DNA of 32,927 nt from an uncultured Clostridia bacterium. GTDB taxonomy: Bacteria > Bacillota > Clostridia > Christensenellales > Pumilibacteraceae. The DNA lies in assembly GCA_947589145.1 (NCBI GenBank), contig CANQCB010000003.1, positions 1 through 32,927 on the forward strand. Reading direction: 5' to 3'. Under the pieces are notes generated by a model, which saw only the letters and a list, made by a program, of their open reading frames with translations, did no database searches and was not told the origin of the DNA. This document shows, in pieces, positions 6,843 to 14,332 of this stretch (the stretch's first letter is position 1; every line of letters begins with the position of its first letter). A program made the position numbers and the translations under genes.

Positions 6843-9800
6843 TCAGTTGTTCTTGGGCTTTCTCTTTCTGAATCTGATGAGGTAAATTATCAAGCCTGCG
6901 ATAAGGAGAACGCCTACGATTATAAGCACGATCGCAAGAGTTGCCGTGGAACTCGACGATATGCTGCTCTTGCCTACTACCGTGATGTACTTATCCGTCG
7001 TCGAAGTGTTGCCCGCAGCGTCGGTTACGCTGTATACGACGCGGTAAGTGCCCGCCTGAGTGAAGGTGTAAGGCTCGGTGCCGCTGTAAGGTCTCGTCTT
7101 GTGGTTTACGGTTACCACAGCATCGCCTGCCGGGTTGTAAAGAACCTTCGAATAGGTGTAAGTCGAACTCTCCGATTCGTCGAGAATGATCTCCGCAAAT
7201 CCGAACGTGTCGTTTACGCTGACTGTGACGTTTTGATCTACGGAAACGTTCTTACCGTTGATCGATCCGATATTTGCGATATGGAATTGCGGCGCGATAA
7301 CGTCGCCTGCTTTTATCGTGAAAGTTGCGCTTGCGGTCTGATCGTTGGGCATCGTCGCGGTATAGGTTACCGTGTACGTTCCGTCTACCTTCGCCTCGAA
7401 CAGGAATTCGTTGCCTACGAGTTCGTCGCCGTCATATCCCGCGGGAAGAACGTCGCCTTTCTTGGTCGTCTCTACTCTGTTGCCGTTGGGGTCCGTAACC
7501 GTTACGGAGATCTTGCTTGCGTTGCTCGTTGCAGAGGAAGCGCTGACGTTGGGAAGTTTTACAAATTCGTGCGTCGTCACGCCGTCTACCGTTTTGGAAA
7601 TCGGAGTGTATGACGGCATGGGTTCGCCGATAACGCGGAACGTTGCCTCAGCGCTATCCGAAGCCGTGGAAGTAACCAAGGTAGCGACGCTCTCGCTTTC
7701 GTTGTCGATGAAATTACCGTTTGCAAGCGACTTGCCCGCATAAACGCCCGTATTGCCGTCCGCATACTTATAAGTTATAAGGCTGTTGTCGGTAGCGTCG
7801 GCATTTTCCGCGGTGCCGTATACAAACGCGTAGTCGCTTATCTGATAGGTTTCGGCGTCCTTTGCGACGAATTCGCTACCCATGAGAGTAAATCTGCCGC
7901 CTTTGATCGAACGAAGTATCCCGATTTTTTCTCCGGTTATCTGAGTGGTGTATTCCGTTTCGAGATAATAAGTTTTGTTTACTTCGATGTCGGTAGGAAG
8001 CGCGGTTGCCGTTCCCGTATCCGCGCTGCCGCTGCTTTCGACAGTCACGAACGCAAGTTTTACGCTGCTCTTGCCAGATACGTGGAAGCCGCGCGCTACG
8101 AGCATATAAGTGCCTGCGGTGGTGGGAGTGAAACGAATGTTATCCACGTGGATAAGAGTCGTGCCGCCCGTGCCGTTATCGCTGTAAGTCTCGAAAGAAA
8201 CTATCTCGTCTTTATTGTCGACGTTCTTGCCGTCGCCGTCCTTAATGCGCTTGACGTACAGTTCGAAGCCGACATAGTTGCGGTTCTCGATCGAGCCGTA
8301 GTCTATGGAGAACGAACCGAAGCCGTATTCCTGTCCGACTTTGCCATTTTCGGAATTAAGTCCGTTGGTAGCGAATACAGGCTCGTAATTAGCGCCCTCT
8401 GCGGTGCCGTCGATGATATCGACTTTTTCCATTTTATATGCGCTTTGACCTACGGAGTCGGTTGCGCGCAACGCTACGTAAGCGCCCTTGGTCAAGTCGC
8501 TTACCGTCACGGTCTGCTCGTCGCCGTTAACGTCGTCCATCGTGAAGGTATGCTCGCCGTCTTCGACTTTGAGCGTCGCAACGTTCGTTCCGGAAGCGGC
8601 GTTGAGCGCGATAGCTTTGCCCGCGTCGAGCCAACCTGCGATCAATTCGTCGGTAATGTTTTCGTCGAACGAAAGATTTTCGTCGCTGTCGGTTGCGTTA
8701 AGGGTCTGATCGAATATGATGTAATATTCCGTTCCGAGACGGGCGTCCTCGCGATCGTTTGCCTTGACGTTCGTTATGGATTGAGTGGTCTCATATTCTC
8801 TGAAAACGAAATAGTCGGGGGTTTCGAAGTTGACGGTCGGGAGCGTGGCGTCGGTAAACGACGAATTAAGTTCGATGGTATAGCTGTTCGACTTGCTGTT
8901 TTTGCCGTCAAAATACGAATATCTGACGTTGTACGTTCCCGTGTTATTGGAATCGTTTATCATGGAGAAGTTGAAGAAGCCCTTCGTGACCTTTTCCGCC
9001 TCGTCGTCATAATAGACAAAGGAATACGTGTTGTCGGGAATTTCCTCGACGTTGCCGTTTATCGTCCATTTACCCGATATCTTGCCGTCCGTTTCGCTGA
9101 CGGTAAATCCGTCCGCTTTGTTATATTCTTCGCTGAGCCAATATCTGAAGAAATAGTAAGTGCTGTCGGTGCTGCCGAAAGACGTGGAGCCGGAAACTCT
9201 CGATCTGCTCGAAGGCTCGGTAGCATATATATTCGAAATGGAAACAAATGTCTTGGTGTTCTGAGAACGCTGCAAATTGAAAGTTACGGTGAGGTTCGAT
9301 TGCCCGTTGTTATCGACGAGTTCGGGAATCGGGAATTGAATGTTGGTATCCGTTACTTCAACGGTAGCGCTTGCGTTTTCCGCGTCCTGCTTGTTGACTC
9401 TGAGTCCCCAAGCGGAAGGAATAAGGCTCTGATCGAAAGACTTGACTACGGGAGCGGTGGTATCCGACGCGGTAAGAGTGAAAGTCTGCGCGGCAATATC
9501 TTCGCCGTTACCCGTGCTGTCGATCACGCTGTAAGAAAGTCTGTACGCTCCGTCCTCGGTGGGATAGAACGACATGAAGTTGCTGTTATCGAAAATGGCG
9601 GGGACCGCTTCGGCAATGTCCGTCGTCGTCTCTCTCTCGCCTTCCGCGGTGTAAGAGTAGCGCTCGGTCGTGCCTTTCTTGTAATACAACGATTTATCGT
9701 TCGCGTCCTTAGCCGCATAGCCGGTGGACTTGTCCACTACCACTTCGGGAACGTCGTATTCCGTGCCGTCGTAGGTGTGCTTGACGGTTATCCGAGTTAC

Positions 9801-10601
9801 GACGCGATTACCGTCGAAGTTATCCGTTACGGTCGCGGGCTGAATGTCGAACTTCGTGTTGGTCGAACTGTTCTGCGTAACGCCGTTTACCGACATGGTA
9901 GGCGCTTTGGTATCTTCGAATTTATCCTGTACTTGCACGGTATAGTCGACGCTTTCGATATTATCGCCGCCGCCCACTTTTGCATAGTACGTTATGAAAT
10001 ACATACCGTTCTCTTCGGGGGTGATCTCAACGCCCTCGTCAAGTTCGGCCTTGCTGTGCTCTTCCGTTTTGCCGGAAGGTAACGTTATCTTTGCGAAAAT
10101 ATTATTGCCGCCGTCCTCCGCTCTTACGGGAAGAAGCGCCTCCTCTTCCTCGTCGTTATAGTATAACGTTGCGGTGGGAAGCGTAAACGCGTCGGAATTT
10201 GCGCGATATGTCGGAACTACTACTTTGCTGTTGTCGACAACGAGCTTGTATTCATATTCCATATAGCATTCCACGCCGTAGGTATAACTTGCATACTCGC
10301 CCTGATCTTCGACGGTAAACGTAATCTCGTAAATACCGACCTGATTGGCGGTTACCTTGTTGCTTTCCGGCGTAATTTCTTTTCCGCTCGGATCGGTAAC
10401 CGTTACCGTTGCGCCAACCGACGTGGGAACGGTAATTTCATCGCCGTACGCTACGCGATCGACTATTTTGGCGTCGACGATTTCCGTTGCCTCGGCGGCA
10501 TTTACGGGTCTTTGCCCGATAAACGCGCCGGTCATTATAAACGCAAACGCCATAATAATCGCTGCCGCTACGGCAATTATTTTGCTTAATCTTTTAGACA
10601 T
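6843..10601 (-). CDS. Large secreted Ig-like repeat surface protein with C-terminal membrane anchor
   Basis: A 1252-residue protein. Residues 1-35 are a signal peptide (basic start, hydrophobic core, VNA-A cleavage site). The body is a chain of Ig-like or Big_3/DUF5011-like beta domains: about seven times there is a G-x-Y turn followed by alternating hydrophobic residues, as in GIYEITFTVED, GAYRLSYSVIDSTGN, GTYNVRYSYFD, GTYTVTYTA and GTYRVVYSVTDAAGN. The extracellular part is rich in Asp, Glu and Thr. A Ser-rich stretch precedes a single membrane helix at about 1217-1240, then a basic RFRKRKPKNN tail; there is no LPxTG motif, so it is anchored by the helix and not by sortase. It has its own promoter and terminator. 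Role in adhesion or as a cell-surface scaffold is a guess; no catalytic domain was recognised. Confidence 0.85.
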   Translation of the reverse strand: MSKRLSKIIAVAAAIIMAFAFIMTGAFIGQRPVNAAEATEIVDAKIVDRVAYGDEITVPTSVGATVTVTDPSGKEITPESNKVTANQVGIYEITFTVEDQGEYASYTYGVECYMEYEYKLVVDNSKVVVPTYRANSDAFTLPTATLYYNDEEEEALLPVRAEDGGNNIFAKITLPSGKTEEHSKAELDEGVEITPEENGMYFITYYAKVGGGDNIESVDYTVQVQDKFEDTKAPTMSVNGVTQNSSTNTKFDIQPATVTDNFDGNRVVTRITVKHTYDGTEYDVPEVVVDKSTGYAAKDANDKSLYYKKGTTERYSYTAEGERETTTDIAEAVPAIFDNSNFMSFYPTEDGAYRLSYSVIDSTGNGEDIAAQTFTLTASDTTAPVVKSFDQSLIPSAWGLRVNKQDAENASATVEVTDTNIQFPIPELVDNNGQSNLTVTFNLQRSQNTKTFVSISNIYATEPSSRSRVSGSTSFGSTDSTYYFFRYWLSEEYNKADGFTVSETDGKISGKWTINGNVEEIPDNTYSFVYYDDEAEKVTKGFFNFSMINDSNNTGTYNVRYSYFDGKNSKSNSYTIELNSSFTDATLPTVNFETPDYFVFREYETTQSITNVKANDREDARLGTEYYIIFDQTLNATDSDENLSFDENITDELIAGWLDAGKAIALNAASGTNVATLKVEDGEHTFTMDDVNGDEQTVTVSDLTKGAYVALRATDSVGQSAYKMEKVDIIDGTAEGANYEPVFATNGLNSENGKVGQEYGFGSFSIDYGSIENRNYVGFELYVKRIKDGDGKNVDNKDEIVSFETYSDNGTGGTTLIHVDNIRFTPTTAGTYMLVARGFHVSGKSSVKLAFVTVESSGSADTGTATALPTDIEVNKTYYLETEYTTQITGEKIGILRSIKGGRFTLMGSEFVAKDAETYQISDYAFVYGTAENADATDNSLITYKYADGNTGVYAGKSLANGNFIDNESESVATLVTSTASDSAEATFRVIGEPMPSYTPISKTVDGVTTHEFVKLPNVSASSATSNASKISVTVTDPNGNRVETTKKGDVLPAGYDGDELVGNEFLFEAKVDGTYTVTYTATMPNDQTASATFTIKAGDVIAPQFHIANIGSINGKNVSVDQNVTVSVNDTFGFAEIILDESESSTYTYSKVLYNPAGDAVVTVNHKTRPYSGTEPYTFTQAGTYRVVYSVTDAAGNTSTTDKYITVVGKSSISSSSTATLAIVLIIVGVLLIAGLIIYLIRFRKRKPKNN

Positions 10602-10646
10602 TTGGATTTCTCCTTCGATAGTTACTCTTTATAGGCTAACAGAATA

Positions 10647-10676
10647 AGTATATCTTATAATACTCTGCTTTGTCAA
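10647..10676 (-). promoter_or_regulatory. Strong sigma-A promoter of the surface protein gene
   Basis: On the - strand: perfect TTGACA (10676-10671), 18-base spacer, TATACT (10652-10647). It gives a leader of about 40 bases with an AAGGAG ribosome binding site before the ATG at 10601. It suggests high, constitutive expression. Confidence 0.8.
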
Positions 10677-10706
10677 ATGAAATAGCGTTAATTATGTTAT
10701 TTTTCC

Positions 10707-11981
10707 TCACTCCAACACGCGTATGAGGTTTTCCACTCTGTTCGTGCCGTCGTATTTTTCGATTTCGCTTACGGCGCGGCGCACGTCGCTCTCTTTGCAA
10801 GCGTGCGTGAGGAAGAAAATCGCCGCTCTGCCGTTTTCCCCTTTTTGTATCAGGTTCTCGATACTCACGTTGTTTTTCGCGAACACGTTGGAAAGCGAAG
10901 CAAGAACGCCCGTCGCGTCATTAACCGATATGGAAACGTAATATTTGCAAACGTAGTCCGACGAGATCTCCACATCCGCCTTGCCGCTGTTGTCGAAGTC
11001 CGAGTAAAGCGGCGAAACGCGCTTGGCGGCGTATACTATGTCGCTTACTATCGCGCTGCCCGTCGGCCGAGCGCCCGCGCCTCTTCCGTAGAACATGAGG
11101 TCGTCGACAAAGTCGCCGTTCAAGAACACCGCGTTGAAACTGCCGCCCACTCCCGCAAGCGGGTGCGACTTCGGCACGAATGTGGGGTGAACGCGCACTT
11201 CCACGCCGTCGCCCGTTCTCTTTCCGATCGCAAGCAGCTTTATGACGTACCCCATTTCGCTGCCCATTTTTATGTCGGTCTTGGTTATTTTGGTGATACC
11301 CTCGCGATAAACGCAGGTATAAGGCACGCAGGTGTGGAATGCAAGCGACGAGAGTATGGAAAGTTTATAAGCCGCGTCGTAGCCCTCTACGTCCGAAGTC
11401 GGATCGAATTCCGCATAGCCGAGTTGTTGCGCCTCTTTGAGAGCCGCTTCGTAACTCATTCCCTCTTCGGTCATTTTGGTGAGAATGTAATTGGTCGTGC
11501 CGTTTATTATGCCCACGAGCGAATTGATACGGTTCGCCTGCAAACTCTCTTCGAGCGCTCTTATGATAGGCACGCCGCCCACGCAGGACGCTTCGAAATA
11601 CAGCCCGGCGCCGCCTTTCTTTGCCGCCGCTTCGAGTTCGGGCCAATGTTTGGAAATCAATTCCTTGTTCGCCGTCACCACGTTTTTACCCGAGAGCAGT
11701 ACTTTTTCGATAAAAGTTTTCGCGGGCTCGACGCCGCCCATGGTCTCCACCACGACGGAAATGTCTTTGTCCGCCGCGATCTCGTCCACGCTCGACGCCG
11801 CCTTTTCTTCGGGTATGCCGAAAGAACGAATGCGTTCGAGATTTTTATCCAGCACTTTCTTTACGCGAAAGTCGATCCCCTGATTTTTAAGCAGAAAATC
11901 GTGATTTTTCGTGAGTATTTCATAAGTCCCGCCGCCGACGGTGCCTATTCCCATTATTGCTACGTTTACGATTTTGTCCAT
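10707..11981 (-). CDS. hom: Homoserine dehydrogenase with ACT domain
   Basis: Reduces aspartate semialdehyde to homoserine with NAD(P)H, the branch to threonine and methionine. The 424 residues show the Rossmann motif GIGTVGGG at 11-18, TANKELIS near residue 103 (catalytic Lys region), and the family signature GIINGTTNYILTKM near 157 with the substrate-binding DPTSDVEGYDAAYKL stretch near 193. The last 75 residues form an ACT domain (YYVSISVNDATGVLASLSNVFAKNNVSI), expected to bind threonine for feedback control. It is the last gene of the ECF-coaX-hom operon, 11 bases after coaX, with AAAGGA before the ATG. No T-box leader precedes it. No clear terminator follows. All motifs intact. Confidence 0.95.
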   Translation of the reverse strand: MDKIVNVAIMGIGTVGGGTYEILTKNHDFLLKNQGIDFRVKKVLDKNLERIRSFGIPEEKAASSVDEIAADKDISVVVETMGGVEPAKTFIEKVLLSGKNVVTANKELISKHWPELEAAAKKGGAGLYFEASCVGGVPIIRALEESLQANRINSLVGIINGTTNYILTKMTEEGMSYEAALKEAQQLGYAEFDPTSDVEGYDAAYKLSILSSLAFHTCVPYTCVYREGITKITKTDIKMGSEMGYVIKLLAIGKRTGDGVEVRVHPTFVPKSHPLAGVGGSFNAVFLNGDFVDDLMFYGRGAGARPTGSAIVSDIVYAAKRVSPLYSDFDNSGKADVEISSDYVCKYYVSISVNDATGVLASLSNVFAKNNVSIENLIQKGENGRAAIFFLTHACKESDVRRAVSEIEKYDGTNRVENLIRVLE

Positions 11982-11992
11982 TTTTTATCCTT

Positions 11993-12766
11993 TTATTGTT
12001 GTCTGTTGAGTTTGTATATTATGTTCAGTCCGCGAAGCGTCAGCGTTCTGTCCGTAATGTCGATCACGTCGCTGTTTTTCCTTATTATTTCCGAAAGACC
12101 GCCCGTCGCCACCACTTTGGCGTCGGAGTATCCCGTTTCTTCGCGAATGAGGCGAACAATGCGTTCCGCCATGCCGATATAGCCCTGCAAAAGTCCGGAC
12201 TGCATGTTCGTTATGGTTGTCCGACCGACGACCTTGCTCGGGAGCGTAAGTTCTATTTTGGGCAATTTTTCCGCCGAACGGGAAAGCGCGTCCGCCGCGC
12301 TTTTCAAGCCGTGCCCTATCGCGCCGCCGAGGAACTCGCCTTTCTCGCTGATGACGTTGAAAGTCGTCGCCGTGCCGCAATCTATCGTTATGCAAGGACC
12401 GCCGTAAAGGTAATACGCCGCGACGGAATTGACTATCCTGTCCGCGCCCACCTCTTTGGGGTTGTCGTATTTTATGTTTATTCCCGTCTTTATCCCCGAA
12501 CCGACCACGAGAGGTTTTACGCCGATATAGTCGTCGCAAACGTGCTCGAACGTATAGTTCAGTCCCGGCTTGACCGAGGACATTATCGTGCCGTTCACGC
12601 TCTCGGGCGCAATGCTTTTGGCGCGGAATTGGGAGAGAATGTCCAGCCCGTATTCGTCGCCCGTGCGCTGCTGCAACGTTGACAGACGGAAAGAATGAAT
12701 GAGTTTGTCCCCGTCGAATACGCCTATTTTTATGTTGGTATTGCCTATGTCGATCGCAAGTAACAA
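11993..12766 (-). CDS. coaX: Type III pantothenate kinase, TTG start
   Basis: Phosphorylates pantothenate, the first step of coenzyme A synthesis; type III enzymes belong to the ASKHA fold and need a monovalent cation. The 257 residues show DIGNTN at 6-11 (phosphate loop), GADRIVNSVAAYYLYG near 106, IDCGTATTFNVI near 127, the GGAIGHGLKSAADAL stretch near 146 and TGGLSE near 231. The start is TTG at 12766: AAGGAG lies 7 bases upstream and no ATG or GTG fits, and the protein begins directly with the family core LLAIDIGNTN. The stop of the preceding ECF gene (TAA) overlaps the ribosome binding site, so translation is coupled. Length and motifs are normal. Confidence 0.95.
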   Translation of the reverse strand: MLLAIDIGNTNIKIGVFDGDKLIHSFRLSTLQQRTGDEYGLDILSQFRAKSIAPESVNGTIMSSVKPGLNYTFEHVCDDYIGVKPLVVGSGIKTGINIKYDNPKEVGADRIVNSVAAYYLYGGPCITIDCGTATTFNVISEKGEFLGGAIGHGLKSAADALSRSAEKLPKIELTLPSKVVGRTTITNMQSGLLQGYIGMAERIVRLIREETGYSDAKVVATGGLSEIIRKNSDVIDITDRTLTLRGLNIIYKLNRQQ

Positions 12767-12777
12767 TATCTTTCTCC

Positions 12778-13626
12778 TTAAATTTCCCCGTCGCTTTGTA
12801 CGACCTTTCGCGTTGTTTTTTTCGATGCGCCCGATACGTCGAGATGTAAGCCGCGGCGCATGCCGAATATTACCATCGGCGCGACGACGACCGTTATGAG
12901 GAGTTCGGGAAGAAAGTTCACGACGGTGAGCGTTGCATAAAACGCCGAAAGAGATTTATACGTGTCCGATATATACGACACGAGAGTCAGCATGGGAAGC
13001 ACGAGCGCGGTGTTCGAAACCACCGTAAACAGCGAACCCACGCAAAGCGAAAAATGTTCGAGTTTTCGCGTCGAGTCCTCCGCTTTTGCCGTTTCCACCG
13101 CCAAAAGCAAGCCGATCGAAAGCAGCGCGCCGAGTACGAAAAGTACGAGATAGAGGAAGAACAGCGAGCCCGCGTTACCCATTACGAGAAAGCATATCAT
13201 TCCCGAAACGTCGGAGGTCAGCATAAGCACCGGCAACGTCAGACCGAGACGGAATTTTTTGACGATGAACAATATTCCCTTGCCCGCAAGTTGCGCAAGT
13301 TTATACATACCGTACCCGATCATGCCCACGAACATACGCGGCACTATCGACGCAAGCGGATTCTGAAACAACGGGCTCGGGAATATGAATGCCAATATGA
13401 ACGACACTATTCCGAACATTACGCCCGCGGCTATCGCGTAATAGAACTTATTGTGCGCAAGCGAAAACGTTACCACGCTGATGAGCGCGCACACGGCAAG
13501 CGCCTGACCGCCGAGGGCAACAAGCCCGAACGAGTATGCTTTGTCAAGCAAGTTGGCGACTATTATGACCGCCGCCATTATCGCAAGGGTCGCGATAACG
13601 CGAGAGGGACTCTCCGATTTTTTCAT
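12778..13626 (-). CDS. ECF transporter S component-like membrane protein, candidate pantothenate uptake
   Basis: A 282-residue hydrophobic protein with six to seven membrane helices. Its N-terminal helix (VIATLAIMAAVIIVANLL), the FPSPLFQNPLASIVPRMFVG stretch near residues 87-106 and helix spacing resemble ECF S components. It is longer than the usual 180-200 residues and ends with a charged tail. It is the first gene of an operon with coaX directly after it (11 bases), so pantothenate is the best substrate guess by context; this is inference. It has a strong AAGGAGG site before the ATG and its own promoter about 110 bases upstream. It could instead transport another vitamin, or be a general membrane protein of unknown role. 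Confidence 0.6.
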   Translation of the reverse strand: MKKSESPSRVIATLAIMAAVIIVANLLDKAYSFGLVALGGQALAVCALISVVTFSLAHNKFYYAIAAGVMFGIVSFILAFIFPSPLFQNPLASIVPRMFVGMIGYGMYKLAQLAGKGILFIVKKFRLGLTLPVLMLTSDVSGMICFLVMGNAGSLFFLYLVLFVLGALLSIGLLLAVETAKAEDSTRKLEHFSLCVGSLFTVVSNTALVLPMLTLVSYISDTYKSLSAFYATLTVVNFLPELLITVVVAPMVIFGMRRGLHLDVSGASKKTTRKVVQSDGEI

Positions 13627-13639
13627 TTTTGCCTCCTTG

Positions 13640-13735
13640 TCGAACCCCGACGTCGGGTGTCCGCACGGAAAATATGTATTTCGAGTCGCACGTCTTTCGA
13701 CTGTGCGCTTTCAAGCATTTCTACACGCTTTCGAT
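13640..13735 (-). promoter_or_regulatory. Leader of the ECF-coaX-hom operon with palindrome
   Basis: The about 100-base leader holds a perfect 12-base palindrome CCCGACGTCGGG (13646-13657) just upstream of the ribosome binding site, and a CGCAC...GTGCG inverted repeat further upstream. They could form a hairpin or an operator. No known riboswitch (for example a CoA or pantothenate element) is recognised. Confidence 0.35.
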
Positions 13736-13764
13736 ATTTTAACATTTTTTGAGGCAAAAATCAA
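13736..13764 (-). promoter_or_regulatory. Sigma-A promoter (extended -10) of the ECF-coaX-hom operon
   Basis: On the - strand: TTGATT (13764-13759), 17-base spacer ending TGT, then TAAAAT (13741-13736). The TG one base before the -10 box makes it an extended -10 promoter. Predicted start near 13729. Confidence 0.7.
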
Positions 13765-13800
13765 GAAAAATCACATATAAACATATATAAACAAGCGCAA

Positions 13801-13833
13801 ACAAAAAGAGAACCTCTCGCTTTGGAGAGGTTC
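13801..13833 (-). terminator. Terminator of the high-cysteine peptide gene
   Basis: A 9-base-pair stem (13810-13818 with 13825-13833, GAACCTCTC/GAGAGGTTC) follows the peptide gene on the - strand and is followed by TCTTTTTGT. It separates this gene from the ECF operon promoter. Confidence 0.85.
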
Positions 13834-13870
13834 GTTTCCTTCGATACTTTTCTTATGTATTCGAAGCGTT

Positions 13871-14047
13871 TTACTTGCAGCAGCAATCGTGAGATCCGCA
13901 GCACGATAACAAAAGCAGTATCGTCACAAGGTCGCAGCAGTCGATTTTCTTGTCGCAGCAGCCGCAACCGCCGCCGCATACCAAGAGAAGCAGGATTATC
14001 GTGCAGATATCGCAACCGCCGCATCCGCAGTTATTCTGACCGAACAT
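13871..14047 (-). CDS. Small high-cysteine hydrophobic peptide (HCB-type), 58 residues
   Basis: An ORF of 58 codons with an AAGGAGG site 7 bases before its ATG and a terminator right after it, so expression is well supported although it is short. It starts MFGQNNCGCGGCDIC and contains 15 cysteines in clusters (CxCxxC, CxCC, CC, CCC) alternating with two hydrophobic stretches, CTIILLLLVC and LVTILLLLSCC. Similar peptides in Clostridia are annotated as 'chorion class high-cysteine HCB protein 13', a name from sequence likeness only; the function is unknown. Cysteine clusters suggest metal binding or disulphide cross-linking, for example at a spore or envelope surface; this is inference. It lies divergently from glyS. 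Confidence 0.85.
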   Translation of the reverse strand: MFGQNNCGCGGCDICTIILLLLVCGGGCGCCDKKIDCCDLVTILLLLSCCGSHDCCCK

Positions 14048-14093
14048 AGTTTTTCCTCCTTGTTTTGTATTTCTTTTCGGATATTATCAATGC

Positions 14094-14122
14094 AAGGGGC
14101 GGCGCGCGCGTACCCGCCCGCT
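14094..14122. other. GC-rich inverted repeat in the HCB/glyS divergent region
   Basis: GGGCGG at 14097-14102 pairs with CCGCCC at 14114-14119 around an alternating CG loop, in an otherwise AT-rich stretch. It lies about 50 bases upstream of the high-cysteine peptide start and so may be in its leader. The remaining 14048-14243 bases show no gene. Confidence 0.35.
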
Positions 14123-14243
14123 CGCATTCTTCCTCATTTGTTTATCCGCAGGTTCTTCCGCATGAGGATATCCTATTTCATAGTATTTTTCATTCGGTCA
14201 AAGTGTTACAAAAATTCGGGAAGCGTAAAGCAACTCTTTTTTC

Positions 14244-14273
14244 TTGACATTGTTCCCTCTCATATAGTAGAAT
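14244..14273 (+). promoter_or_regulatory. Sigma-A promoter of glyS
   Basis: Perfect TTGACA at 14244-14249, 18-base spacer, TAGAAT at 14268-14273. Start of transcription should be near 14280, leaving only about 53 bases of leader, too short for a T-box, which often controls tRNA synthetase genes in Firmicutes. Confidence 0.75.
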
Positions 14274-14332
14274 TTGAAGGTCGAAAAATTCGAAAGGCGG
14301 CGACTTTGCCGTTTGTATCCAAGGAGAAATTT

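Noticed and set aside
6843..6960. Sortase LPxTG anchor on the surface protein
   Set aside because: No LPxTG-like motif precedes the C-terminal helix.
8082..10082. Long open frame on + antisense to the surface protein
   Set aside because: No ribosome binding site or known motif; the - strand frame has a signal peptide, repeats and anchor.
14274..14332. T-box before glyS
   Set aside because: The leader is too short and no T-box sequence or terminator hairpin is present.
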